Shown here one piece after another: positions 1 to 6,982 of a stretch of 21,729 nucleotides of DNA. The notes under the pieces are model-generated. The model saw only the letters and a program-made list of their open reading frames with translations. It was not told where the DNA came from and did no database searches. The stretch is from CAYHWW01 sp964360145 (GTDB taxonomy: Bacteria; Bdellovibrionota; UBA1018; CAYHWW01). A program made the translations under genes and the position numbers. The DNA is taken from assembly GCA_964360145.1 (NCBI GenBank), contig CAYHWW010000039.1, positions 1-21,729 on the forward strand. Direction: 5' to 3'. The first letter of the stretch is position 1. Each line of letters opens with the position of its first letter.

Positions 1-642
1 TTGCACGCCCTCGCCGCTGACGTCGCGGGTGATGGACGGGTTCTCGCTCTTACGGGCGATCTTATCCACTTCATCGATATATACGATGCCCCGCTGGGCG
101 CGCTCCACATTGAAGTCGCAGCTTTGCAGCAGGTTTAAGATGATGTTCTCGACGTCTTCACCGACGTAGCCGGCCTCCGTGAGAGTGGTGGCATCCGCCA
201 TGGCGAAGGGCACGTTGAGCAAGCGGGCGAGGGTCTGGGCGAACAGCGTCTTGCCGGAGCCCGTGGGGCCGATGAGCAGGATGTTGGATTTCGCGAGCTC
301 GACGGCGTCTTTGTCTTTGGTGGTGCCCGCGTTCTGCTTATGCATGATGCGCTTGTAGTGGTTGTACACCGCCACCGAGAGCACCTTCTTCGCCTGTTCC
401 TGGCCAATGACGTATTCGTCGAGGACGTTCTTGATCTCCCAGGGCTTGGGCAGCCGTTCGGCGGTCTGCTTCTGGGATTCCTTCTGGCCCTCTTCGGCGA
501 TGATGTCATTGCAGAGCTCAATGCATTCGTCGCAGATGTAAACCGTCGGCCCGGCGATGAGTTTTTTCACCTCACGCTGGTTTTTGCCGCAGAAAGAGCA
601 GCAAAGATTGCCAAAACCATCGCCATGCTTCTTTGAATCCAT
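1..642 (-). CDS. clpX: ClpX, ATP-dependent Clp protease ATPase subunit (5' part; cut by window edge)
   Basis: AAA+ unfoldase that recognises tagged substrates and feeds them into the ClpP chamber in the cytoplasm. The 214 visible residues cover the N-terminal half. A zinc-binding domain has C15-x2-C18 and C37-x2-C40. After a linker comes Walker A GPTGSGKT at about 125-132, the pore-loop region GYVGEDVEN at about 158-166, and Walker B IVYIDEVDKI at about 186-195. The frame stays open to base 1, so sensor 2, the IGF loop and the stop lie outside the window. The ATG at 642 shares its A with the clpP stop (TGATG), so translation is probably coupled to clpP. The order clpP-clpX is the usual one. 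Identity is certain from the motifs. Confidence 0.97.
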   Translation of the reverse strand, partial: MDSKKHGDGFGNLCCSFCGKNQREVKKLIAGPTVYICDECIELCNDIIAEEGQKESQKQTAERLPKPWEIKNVLDEYVIGQEQAKKVLSVAVYNHYKRIMHKQNAGTTKDKDAVELAKSNILLIGPTGSGKTLFAQTLARLLNVPFAMADATTLTEAGYVGEDVENIILNLLQSCDFNVERAQRGIVYIDEVDKIARKSENPSITRDVSGEGVQ

Positions 643-1295
643 CACGTCACGTCCTCGTGGCTGTAGAGAACCTTATCAATGAGCCCATACTTCGTGGCAT
701 CTTCCGCGGACATGTAATTGTCGCGGTCGGTATCTTGCTGAATGCGGTCGATGGGCTGCCCCGTATGCTTGTTGTAGATGCCGTTCAGCTTGGTACGCAG
801 GTACAGGATCTCTTTTGCTTGGATCTCGATGTCGCTGGCTTGGCCATGAGCGCCGCCCAAGGGCTGGTGGATCATGATGCGGGAATGAGGCAAGGAGAAA
901 CGCTTGCCCTTCTCGCCGGCGCAGAGGAGCAGGGAACCCATGGAGGCCGCCATGCCCATGCAGTAAGTGGCGATTTTGCATTTCACGAATTGCATGACGT
1001 CATAGATGGCGAGCCCTGAGTACACGGAGCCGCCGGGGGAATTGATGTAGATGTGGATGTCCTTGTCCGGGTCCTGGCTTTCCAGGAAAAACATCTGGGC
1101 GCAAATGAGGTTGGAAACCGTGTCGTTCACTTCCGTGCCTAGGAAGATGATGCGATCGAGCAGCAGACGACTATAGATGTCGTACTGACGCTCGCCGCGG
1201 GCGGTCTGCTCCACCACTATGGGATTGGGGATGTAGTCGGCGCGCGGAGCCTCAAAATGGTCTCTGACGATGCGAGCAGCTTGATGTTTATCCAT
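642..1295 (-). CDS. clpP: ClpP, ATP-dependent Clp protease proteolytic subunit
   Basis: Serine protease that forms the tetradecameric degradation chamber docked by ClpX. The length, 217 residues, is normal for the family. The catalytic triad fits the E. coli spacing: S118 in GMAASMGS, H143 in MIHQP and D192 in DRDNYMS, with 25 and 49 residues between them. The INSPGGSV oxyanion-side motif lies at about 84-91. The ATG at 1295 is preceded by AGGAAAGG about 12 nt upstream. Its stop overlaps the clpX start by one base. The gene usually found upstream, trigger factor, is absent; a small unknown gene sits there instead. An alternative-sigma-like promoter is visible at 1353-1379. Confidence 0.97.
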   Translation of the reverse strand: MDKHQAARIVRDHFEAPRADYIPNPIVVEQTARGERQYDIYSRLLLDRIIFLGTEVNDTVSNLICAQMFFLESQDPDKDIHIYINSPGGSVYSGLAIYDVMQFVKCKIATYCMGMAASMGSLLLCAGEKGKRFSLPHSRIMIHQPLGGAHGQASDIEIQAKEILYLRTKLNGIYNKHTGQPIDRIQQDTDRDNYMSAEDATKYGLIDKVLYSHEDVT

Positions 1296-1352
1296 GTAGG
1301 GACGGAACCTTTCCTGGGGGCAGCATTCCCCTCACCCGATCATCATATTCCT

Positions 1353-1379
1353 TTATCGGTCATTCCGGTACTTTCTCAA
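1353..1379 (-). promoter_or_regulatory. Candidate promoter for clpP-clpX
   Basis: Reading the minus strand, TTGAGAAA (1372-1379) is followed after 11 nt by ACCGATAA (1353-1360). The -10-like box differs in one base from the sigma-28 consensus GCCGATAA, while the -35-like box is a poor match. The same stretch (CTTGAGA, then CCGATAAA) also loosely resembles a heat-shock sigma-32 promoter, which would suit clpP. Which sigma factor applies cannot be decided by eye. Confidence 0.3.
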
Positions 1380-1382
1380 GAT

Positions 1383-1592
1383 TCAGTGAGCAGATTCCGA
1401 CGGAATTGTTTCACGCAGGTAAAAAAGGAGGGCCGCCCGGAGCTCCTCTTCGGTGACGTGATCGGGATGGGTCCCGGATCGCACCAAGATGCCGTGAAGC
1501 TCCTGGGCAACACACTCAAAAGGCAGGCCGGTGAGTTCCACCACCTGCTGGAAGAGCGCATTACCCCAAAAACTCTGTCCCTCTGTCCCCAT
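1383..1592 (-). CDS. Small acidic conserved-looking protein, unknown function
   Basis: An open frame of 69 residues from the ATG at 1592. A TTG at 1628 would give 81 residues but has no ribosome-binding site and lies at or upstream of the promoter-like boxes at 1619-1646, so the ATG is preferred. The product is soluble and mostly predicted helical. It contains a compact pattern (LFQQVVELTGLPFECVAQEL, then VRSGTHPDHVTEEELRAALL) typical of a real small helical domain. There is no signal peptide or membrane segment. It lies between the 304-residue unknown gene and clpP, all on the minus strand, so it could be an adaptor or regulator of the protease, but that rests on position alone. Family not recognised. 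Confidence 0.6.
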   Translation of the reverse strand: MGTEGQSFWGNALFQQVVELTGLPFECVAQELHGILVRSGTHPDHVTEEELRAALLFYLRETIPSESAH

Positions 1593-1618
1593 GCACTCAG
1601 TATCAAAGGCAGAAAAAT

Positions 1619-1646
1619 CCTTTGGCAAGTGCCGAGTTAAACTTTA
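1619..1646 (-). promoter_or_regulatory. Weak sigma-28-like promoter before the small gene upstream of clpP
   Basis: On the minus strand TAAAGTTT (1639-1646) is an exact copy of the sigma-28 -35 consensus. Twelve nt later comes GCCAAAGG (1619-1626), which keeps only GCC-A of GCCGATAA. The 12-nt spacer equals that of the stronger sites at 2617, 7848, 9989 and 10876. The ATG at 1592 lies 26 nt downstream of the -10-like box. Confidence 0.3.
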
Positions 1647-1680
1647 TCGCTCAGTTACCCAAAAGAAACCACGCAGCGCA

Positions 1681-2595
1681 TCACGCCGCTTCTTCTGTTT
1701 CATTGCGGATTTCTTGGGATGCCTGGGCAATGGACATCACTGTAGTAGCGGACGCGGAACTGCGGCGACCGGGCAACCGGAACCCCGCACCGCCGTTGAC
1801 CAGTCTCACCTTGTGGCTTGCCACACTGGAAAGACGGGAAATGAATTGCGCCACCACCGCACGCAACCCCTCTTTGATTGTGCTGCCCTCCCGAGGACAG
1901 GTGATTTCCACGTGGAGCACGAGGCCCGGGTCCAGCTCCCGGGGATCGGGGTTGGATGCTATGAATTGAGCCCGTTTGGTTTCCACCACTTCAATGTCCT
2001 TCAGCAGGTCTTTCTGAACCTGATAGCTCACCCAGCGGCTGTAGAGACGTTGTTTGCGGTCTTCGATGTCAAGGGCATGGCGGGCCGCGGTACGCACGTA
2101 ATGGAGTTTGCGGCTCTCCAGCTCGCCACAAGAGAGATAATCTATTTCCATGGCGTAATACTCATCCGGCTGCGTATCGCCGGGCATGAGATATTCTTTC
2201 TGCACGCTGAATTTGCAGCTGTTGCGATCGTTCTTCATGGCCTTCGGCCTGAGGCCGGCCTCCGTGAGGATTTCCGTCATGGCATTTACAGCGGCGTCCC
2301 AACAAAGGCGGCGCAGCGAGCGGCCATCCTCGGTTTGCACCGCATCCGCTGACTCGGAATCCAGGGGGTACTGGAGTTCCTGTTCGGAGAGGTTCACGGT
2401 GAAGATCACCTGCTCACAGTGCTTGCGGCTGGGATGCTCGCGCTCCAGGTAAGTCACCGCACTGCGAGAAAACCCAGGCTTCAACAGCCCTTCGGGGCGA
2501 CTGGCCTCTTTCAAGGCCCCCTCGATGGTGCCTCGTTCATCGTATACCGCCTTTAGAAACTCGGTGACATTGCGCCGTTCCCGCTCGTCTTTCAT
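1681..2595 (-). CDS. Hypothetical cytoplasmic protein, 304 residues
   Basis: The start is set by the sequence: the frame is open to a TTG at 2610, but AGGAG sits 8 nt before the ATG at 2595, so the ATG is the start. The protein begins MKDERERRNVTEFLKAVYDE and is charged, with no signal peptide or membrane segment. A pattern near residues 40-60 (LKPGFSRSAVTYLEREHPS) could be a helix-turn-helix-like segment, but this is weak. The C-terminal third (about 215-290) looks like an alpha/beta domain, ending in a Ser/Ala-rich tail. The first third has an alternating-charge helical character. Family not recognised. A strong sigma-28-like promoter lies directly upstream at 2617-2644, so expression may follow the motility or development regulon. 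It is followed by the small gene and clpP on the same strand. Confidence 0.75.
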   Translation of the reverse strand: MKDERERRNVTEFLKAVYDERGTIEGALKEASRPEGLLKPGFSRSAVTYLEREHPSRKHCEQVIFTVNLSEQELQYPLDSESADAVQTEDGRSLRRLCWDAAVNAMTEILTEAGLRPKAMKNDRNSCKFSVQKEYLMPGDTQPDEYYAMEIDYLSCGELESRKLHYVRTAARHALDIEDRKQRLYSRWVSYQVQKDLLKDIEVVETKRAQFIASNPDPRELDPGLVLHVEITCPREGSTIKEGLRAVVAQFISRLSSVASHKVRLVNGGAGFRLPGRRSSASATTVMSIAQASQEIRNETEEAA

Positions 2596-2616
2596 ATGGG
2601 GGCTCCTCAAGCTTGC

Positions 2617-2644
2617 CTATCGGCGAGGGGGATGAAAAACTTAA
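2617..2644 (-). promoter_or_regulatory. Sigma-28 (FliA)-like promoter of the 304-residue gene
   Basis: On the minus strand TTAAGTTT (2637-2644, 7 of 8 to TAAAGTTT) is followed after 12 nt by GCCGATAG (2617-2624, 7 of 8 to GCCGATAA). The ATG at 2595 lies 21 nt beyond the -10 box with AGGAG in between, the expected leader geometry. The -35 box ends only 3 nt before the hmgA start codon on the other strand. Confidence 0.6.
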
Positions 2645-2647
2645 GCC

Positions 2648-3778
2648 ATGAATTCACGCAATCTTCCGCCTGCCTTCCCCTACACCAGTGGCCGTTATGC
2701 CAAGCAAGCCCATGTGGGCCTCCCCGAAGGCACCTTCGAGGAAGAGCACGGTCGCCAGGGTTTTTTTGGCCGCGTCTCCCACCTCTATCGAAGCCACGCC
2801 CCCACGGGCTGGAACCGCATTGAAGGGCCCCTGGTGCCCCAGGCCTTCGATCTCAACCGCTTGGAGGCGGCAAAGGCAGCCGTCCCCCAACCCTTTCTCC
2901 AAAACCAGGACGTGAGGCTCGCCCTTTGGAAACCCACCGGCGTGCAACCCCACTTTTTCCGCAACGCCGATGCCGACGAAGTGTGGTTCATCCACGGCGG
3001 CGAGGGGCTGGTGGACACGGACTTCGGCCCGCTGAACTACCGCAAGGGGGATTACATCTACATTCCCCGGGGCACCACGTATCGCTTCTATCCCAAAAGC
3101 CCCCAGGGCCAGTTTTATCTACTCATTGAATCCTTCAGCGAAATGGAAATCCCGGACCGCGGGCCCCTAGGGCGCCATGCTTTCTTCGACCCGGGCGTCA
3201 TCGAGGTGGCGCAAGCATTGCCCAGCACCGCTGGCCCCACCCATGGTTCCGAGTGGGCCGTGGTGGTGAAGCGCGCTGATGAATTGACGACCATGTATTA
3301 CCCCTTCAACCCGCTGGACGTAGAGGGCTGGAAGGGCGATCTCTTTGCATGGCGCCTCAACGTGGCGGACATTCGCCCCGTGCTGAGCGCCCGCTATCAC
3401 CTGCCCCCCAGCGTGCACACGACGCTGGTGGCCCAAGGCTTCGTGCTTTGCACCTTCGCGCCGCGGCCCATGGAAACCGGCGACCCCGAAGCCCTGCGGG
3501 TGCCCTTTTTCCACCGCAACATCGATTACGATGAAGTGCTCTTCTACCATGACGGCGACTTCTTCAGCCGCTCGGGCATCACGGCGGGCATGGTGACCTT
3601 CCACCCCCAAGGCATTCACCACGGCCCCCATCCCAAGGCGCTGAAGAACCAGCACACGAAAACCCACACTGACGAATACGCTGTCATGGTGGACACCCGT
3701 CGGCCACTGCACCCCGTGGGGGTGGCGCGCAGCTGCGAAATGCTGGAGTACAAAGACTCCTGGAAAGAAACCCGCTAG
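2648..3778 (+). CDS. hmgA: Homogentisate 1,2-dioxygenase
   Basis: Non-haem Fe(II) ring-cleaving enzyme of tyrosine/phenylalanine breakdown: homogentisate + O2 gives maleylacetoacetate, in the cytoplasm. The 376 residues fit the shorter bacterial branch of this cupin family. An N-terminal cupin-like part carries EVWFIHGGEGLVDTDFGPL and the KGDYIYIPRG strand. The C-terminal part carries the metal-site region FHRNIDYDEVLF (H289, D295/E296) and TFHPQGIHHGPHP (H325). The spacing from H289 to H325 is 36, as in the human enzyme (H335 to H371). The ribosome-binding site is poor (a G-rich stretch about 16 nt upstream). Other genes of the pathway (fumarylacetoacetase, maleylacetoacetate isomerase, hppD) are not in the window; instead an FHA gene follows after 2 nt. 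Confidence 0.9.
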   Translation: MNSRNLPPAFPYTSGRYAKQAHVGLPEGTFEEEHGRQGFFGRVSHLYRSHAPTGWNRIEGPLVPQAFDLNRLEAAKAAVPQPFLQNQDVRLALWKPTGVQPHFFRNADADEVWFIHGGEGLVDTDFGPLNYRKGDYIYIPRGTTYRFYPKSPQGQFYLLIESFSEMEIPDRGPLGRHAFFDPGVIEVAQALPSTAGPTHGSEWAVVVKRADELTTMYYPFNPLDVEGWKGDLFAWRLNVADIRPVLSARYHLPPSVHTTLVAQGFVLCTFAPRPMETGDPEALRVPFFHRNIDYDEVLFYHDGDFFSRSGITAGMVTFHPQGIHHGPHPKALKNQHTKTHTDEYAVMVDTRRPLHPVGVARSCEMLEYKDSWKETR

Positions 3779-3780
3779 CC

Positions 3781-4743
3781 GTGGCGCTGCAACTTGAGAT
3801 CCTCACCGGACCGTTGCGAGGCAAGCGAGTGAAGCTCCCCCCCGGCATCCACCTCCTGGGCCGGGGCGTGGGGCCCTTGCCCTTCCAGGACCTGGGCCTC
3901 TCGCAAGAGCATGCGAAGATCCATGTTTTCGCCCATCGCATCGAAGTGGAAGACGTGGGCTCGACCAACGGCACCTACGTGAATGGTTCACGAGTGGCGC
4001 GCCAGATCTTGAAGGATGGCGACGAGGTGCGCCTGGGGCCTGAGAGCACGTTCCGCCTGGTGGGGGGCGAAGACGATGCGCCGCCGCGTAGGTCTGATGT
4101 GCGAGACATCGCGCCGGCCTCGGTGGTCATGGCTGCCCTGGCTGCTAGCGAAAAAGACGCCCCGGTTCTCCCTCCCACTTTCGCTTCCGCTGGTTTGCGG
4201 CTGGAGCCGCCGCGCAAGGACAGCGATGGGGCGAAGCGCTGGGTTCGCGCCGCCTTCATCATCGCATTGGCCATGGGCGGAGGGCTGCTGCTCTATGGCC
4301 TCTCACAGTTATTCAATGCAGCGAGGGCGGAAGTCACTTTGACCGAGCAGTCCATGGAATCCCGCCAGGAAGGGAGCGGCGCCCCGGATGGTGCGGCCAT
4401 CGAGGCGGCCTTTGAAGCGGGGCGGGGGCGCTTCCAAAAATGTTGGCTGGAAGGTGGAACGCCCACGGTGCCCCCGCGAAAAATACCAGCAAAGCCCAAG
4501 GGCCGCAGGCGCCCCAAGCGCAAACCTTCCAGCACCGCCATCGGCGGACGGGTGCTGCTGGCGGTGACCGTGGGCCCCGACGGGCGCGTGGCGGCGGCAT
4601 CCATCAAAGAGAGTACGCTGGGGAGCAAAGCCGTGGAGGACTGCGTGCTCGTGGTGGCACGGACTCTGCGGTACCCCAAGGCCGACGGCGGGTTGAGCTA
4701 CGACGTGGATTACCCCATCAAGTTCTCGCCGCTGGATTTGTGA
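3781..4743 (+). CDS. FHA-domain membrane protein with AgmX/PglI (TonB-like) C-terminal domain
   Basis: 320 residues with a GTG start, 2 nt after the hmgA stop and without a clear ribosome-binding site of its own, so probably translationally coupled. Residues 1-95 are a forkhead-associated domain that binds phosphothreonine peptides: R28 in LLGRG, S41 and H44 in SQEHAK, N63 in GSTNGTYVNG. A low-complexity linker and one transmembrane helix (about 155-178) follow. The outside part (about 200-320) has the pattern FEAGRGRFQKCW, then GGRVLLAVTVGPDGRV and a closing DYPIKF, as in the AgmX/PglI C-terminal domain known from Myxococcota. The likely role is to link cytoplasmic Ser/Thr-kinase signals to the periplasm or envelope. 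No kinase gene is nearby. Confidence 0.88.
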   Translation: MALQLEILTGPLRGKRVKLPPGIHLLGRGVGPLPFQDLGLSQEHAKIHVFAHRIEVEDVGSTNGTYVNGSRVARQILKDGDEVRLGPESTFRLVGGEDDAPPRRSDVRDIAPASVVMAALAASEKDAPVLPPTFASAGLRLEPPRKDSDGAKRWVRAAFIIALAMGGGLLLYGLSQLFNAARAEVTLTEQSMESRQEGSGAPDGAAIEAAFEAGRGRFQKCWLEGGTPTVPPRKIPAKPKGRRRPKRKPSSTAIGGRVLLAVTVGPDGRVAAASIKESTLGSKAVEDCVLVVARTLRYPKADGGLSYDVDYPIKFSPLDL

Positions 4744-4773
4744 GGGCGGGGGTGCGGGGGAAATGTAAGCCCT

Positions 4774-4846
4774 AAGGCAACGAATGTTGCCTTGCGGTGG
4801 CTCATTGACCTCCAATGATTACTGGGAAGGCAACATTCGTTGCCTT
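4774..4846. repeat. Pair of inverted 20-bp palindromes between convergent genes
   Basis: AAGGCAACGAATGTTGCCTT (4774-4793) recurs as its exact reverse complement at 4827-4846. Each copy is itself a hairpin with 8-bp arms and a 4-nt loop. The space between contains a third small inverted repeat (TCATTG 4802-4807, CAATGA 4813-4818), and a fourth (GGTCA-AAAAG-TGACC) lies at 4859-4873. The cluster lies between the convergent ends of the FHA gene and the secreted-protein gene. It could end transcription from both sides or be a REP/BIME-like element. No T-run follows the hairpins, so it is not a classical intrinsic terminator. Confidence 0.85.
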
Positions 4847-4890
4847 CCGTGGAGGTGCGGTCAAAAAGTGACCGAGGGTCATTTAAAGGC

Positions 4891-5625
4891 TCACTCCACG
4901 GCGTCGACACCATGGGCATCGCCTGCGCTGTCTTTCACGGGTGCTGGCGCGGATTCTCTGCCGCGGGATTTCGCACGGGCCGTGCCGCTGGCACGGACAC
5001 GGCGCTTGGCTTCGATGACGCCCCGGGGCTCTAAGGGTTCGTCGAATTGCACGGTACCTATGCCGTCTAGATTGCCGACTGGCTTCAGGCAGTGCCAAAG
5101 ATTATTGGCGAAAGAGTCGCAGAGAACTCTAGTAATAGAGTCGTCCCCCTCAATGGTATACTCATAGTGATCGCTATACGCATGGTCAGGCTGACCATAA
5201 CCATAACGATTAGCAGGAACGCGCCTAATTTCCGTTATATGCAATGATCTTGGAGCCAGGGTGATCCTTGAGGATCTCGGCGTACTACTTAAATAAACTG
5301 TACAGACACCAAAATCTATGTGGCCTATCCCTGGGGTAAGCTCCGTTGAATACCCAGGAAACCGAATCACTAGATTCCGTGGGGGTCGACTTGCTGCCGC
5401 GCTTGCAACGGCGTTCTGCTCCACGCATCTGCCATCCCCAAAAAGATCCCTTAACGTGCCTGGTCCCGTTGGGTTTTCTGGGCCGGTGAGCACCGGCCGA
5501 TGCGTAGCCGGTGCATCCGGCGCGGCGGGCTCGTCCTCTTGCGCGAAGGCGAGAGGCGCCACGAGGGCGGAAATCAAACACAGATTCAGCAAAGACACGA
5601 TGGCGCGAACGCCAGGTTTCAACAT
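4891..5625 (-). CDS. Secreted protein with signal peptide, unknown function
   Basis: 244 residues. The ATG at 5625 has AAGGGG 6 nt upstream. Residues 1-28 form a signal peptide (hydrophobic core VSLLNLCLISALVAPL, cleavage AFA|Q). A Pro/Ala-rich stretch (about 30-56) leads to a central domain with four cysteines (C67, then in FGVCTV, VLCDSF and WHCLKP), which may form two disulfides in the periplasm. The C-terminal tail is basic and low-complexity (RRVRASGTARAKSRGRES). Base composition is uneven: the central part (about 5040-5340) is visibly more AT-rich than the ends. Family not recognised. The promoter region contains a run of nine C on the plus strand (see 5639-5669). Confidence 0.8.
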   Translation of the reverse strand: MLKPGVRAIVSLLNLCLISALVAPLAFAQEDEPAAPDAPATHRPVLTGPENPTGPGTLRDLFGDGRCVEQNAVASAAASRPPRNLVIRFPGYSTELTPGIGHIDFGVCTVYLSSTPRSSRITLAPRSLHITEIRRVPANRYGYGQPDHAYSDHYEYTIEGDDSITRVLCDSFANNLWHCLKPVGNLDGIGTVQFDEPLEPRGVIEAKRRVRASGTARAKSRGRESAPAPVKDSAGDAHGVDAVE

Positions 5626-5638
5626 GGTAACCCCTTAA

Positions 5639-5669
5639 GAATAAGCTACCCCCCCCCTGTTTTTTTCAA
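5639..5669 (-). promoter_or_regulatory. Candidate promoter with a 9-bp G tract in the spacer
   Basis: On the minus strand TTGAAA (5664-5669) is a good -35 match. It is followed by AAAACA-type sequence, a tract of nine G (5649-5657 read on minus), and then weak -10 candidates around TAGCTTATTC (5639-5648). Any -10 used here would have the G tract in its spacer, so a change in tract length would change promoter strength. The -10 assignment is uncertain (spacers of 15-20 nt are possible). Confidence 0.35.
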
Positions 5670-5745
5670 CTTATTCTGTTTATTTATCCCGCAGCCGTGG
5701 GTCGATGTTGCCGACGCGGGTCCGGCGGGCGCAATTATGCTAGCA

Positions 5746-5809
5746 CCTAAAATTTTGCCTAATCGCAAAATTTTAGTACGTTTTATTTGCTCACAAGCAA
5801 AATTTTAGG
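5746..5809. repeat. Three copies of a CTAAAATTTTGC element before the first DUF4143 ATPase gene
   Basis: CCTAAAATTTTGC (5746-5758) is matched by inverted copies GCAAAATTTTAG (5765-5776, 12 bp, 6-nt spacer) and GCAAAATTTTAGG (5797-5809, 13 bp, 38-nt spacer). Each copy has the self-complementary core AAAATTTT, with centres 18 and 32 bp apart. The last copy ends in the only Shine-Dalgarno-like AGGA (5807-5810) before the ATG at 5825. The left arm can pair with either right copy but not both. As DNA this looks like a repeated operator; as RNA, like a two-state leader. A further TTTGC/GCAAA inverted repeat lies at 5786-5801. Confidence 0.8.
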
Positions 5810-5824
5810 ATATGCATAATACAT

Positions 5825-6982
5825 ATGCAATCCGCCCCGGTACGCTACCTGCGCCCGCAGATCATCAAAGACCTCAATCGGAAGATGGTGTTTCTGGGCG
5901 GGCCTCGCCAGGTCGGCAAAACGACATTGGCCCGCTCGCTCATTCCCAGGGGTCAAGAAGATGCGTACTTCAATTGGGATTCCGACGAAGACCGCGAACG
6001 CCTGCTCAATCGCCAGTTCCCCCCTCATCGCCTCTGGGTACTCGATGAAATCCATAAAAATCGACGCTGGCGCGGCTGGTTAAAGGGCCTCTTTGACAAA
6101 AATCGTGATCACCACCAAATCCTCGTCACGGGCAGCGCCCGCCTGGACCTTTATCGCTTCGGGGGCGATTCCCTTCAGGGGCGTTATCACTTCCTGCGCC
6201 TGCATCCCTTTACGGCCAGTGAGTTGAAAATCAATGACGCGAGCGGCTGGCGCCAGCTCTATGAGCACAGCGGTTTTCCCGAACCTTTTCTCGGCGGCTC
6301 GGCAGTAGAAGCCAAGCGCTGGTCGAGGGAATACCGCACGCGCCTTTTGCGCGACGATCTGGCTAGCCTCGAACGTATTGAAGACCTCACGCTGCTCGAG
6401 CAACTCATGCTGCGACTCCCAGACCTTGTCAGCAACCCCCTCTCCATCAACGGGCTGCGCGAAGACCTGCGGGTGAGCCACCGGGCGCTCTCGCGATGGC
6501 TCGATATTTTCGAACGCGTCTATGCGATATTCAGACTGGCTCCCTTTGGATCAGCGAAGTTGCAGGGCCTGAAAAAGGCACAAAAACATTACCACTACGA
6601 TTGGACCTTGGTGAAAGAGCCGGGCGCACGTTTCGAGAACATGGTGGGCAGTCACCTCTTGGCATGGGTGAATCTGCTGGAGGACACCGAAGGACGGGAC
6701 ATGGCGCTGCGCTACTACCGCGACAACGAGAAGCGCGAGGTAGACTTCATGGTCACCGAAGATGACAAGCCCCTGCTCATGGTGGAGTGCAAACACGCGG
6801 ACAGCGGGGTATCCCCGCATCTGCAGTATCTGAAGGGCAAGTTACCCCACGTGCCTGCCTGGCAGCTTTCTCACACGGGAACAAAAGACTACGTCACTGA
6901 AAGTGGCATCCGCGTAGCACCGGCCTACAAGATGCTCAGTGCAGATTCCCTGAGGTCACTGACCAACAGAGCCGAGACCTAA
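5825..6982 (+). CDS. AAA_14/DUF4143 ATPase with PD-(D/E)xK-type C-terminus
   Basis: 385 residues. P-loop ATPase domain: Walker A GGPRQVGKT (about 25-33), Walker B LWVLDEIHK (D74-E75) and the sensor strand ILVTGSARLD. A winged-helix-like segment follows (about 200-240, LSINGLREDLRVSHRALSRW). The C-terminal DUF4143 part has D307 in REVDF and E321-C-K323, the arrangement of a PD-(D/E)xK nuclease-like core, apparently intact. The ATG at 5825 gives the usual family N-terminus (xxRYLRPQIIKDL...). AGGA lies 14 nt upstream inside a repeat copy. The family is widespread and poorly understood, often found alone in accessory DNA; roles in DNA processing or conflict systems are only suspected. Its stop overlaps that of the convergent YkgJ-type gene by 4 bp. 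A second family member lies at 8721-9908. Confidence 0.92.
   Translation: MQSAPVRYLRPQIIKDLNRKMVFLGGPRQVGKTTLARSLIPRGQEDAYFNWDSDEDRERLLNRQFPPHRLWVLDEIHKNRRWRGWLKGLFDKNRDHHQILVTGSARLDLYRFGGDSLQGRYHFLRLHPFTASELKINDASGWRQLYEHSGFPEPFLGGSAVEAKRWSREYRTRLLRDDLASLERIEDLTLLEQLMLRLPDLVSNPLSINGLREDLRVSHRALSRWLDIFERVYAIFRLAPFGSAKLQGLKKAQKHYHYDWTLVKEPGARFENMVGSHLLAWVNLLEDTEGRDMALRYYRDNEKREVDFMVTEDDKPLLMVECKHADSGVSPHLQYLKGKLPHVPAWQLSHTGTKDYVTESGIRVAPAYKMLSADSLRSLTNRAET

Noticed and set aside
1531..2352. Plus-strand open frame of 273 codons
   Set aside because: Lies opposite the 304-residue minus-strand gene, has no ribosome-binding site and a composition typical of an antisense shadow.
2596..2610. TTG start at 2610 for the minus-strand gene
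   Set aside because: This TTG adjoins the AGGAG that serves the ATG at 2595.
2607..2634. Plus-strand TCAAGCTT followed after 12 nt by GGGGATGA as a sigma-28-like promoter for hmgA
   Set aside because: The -10-like box keeps only 5 of 8 positions and lacks CC; it mainly reflects overlap with the minus-strand site.
5708..5717. TTGCCGACGC upstream of the first ATPase gene as a further member of the promoter family
   Set aside because: No TNAAG box at the required distance upstream.
5746..5809. The three repeats as a CRISPR array or transposon ends
   Set aside because: Units are only 12-13 bp, in mixed orientation, with unequal short spacers; no cas gene, transposase or target duplication is seen.
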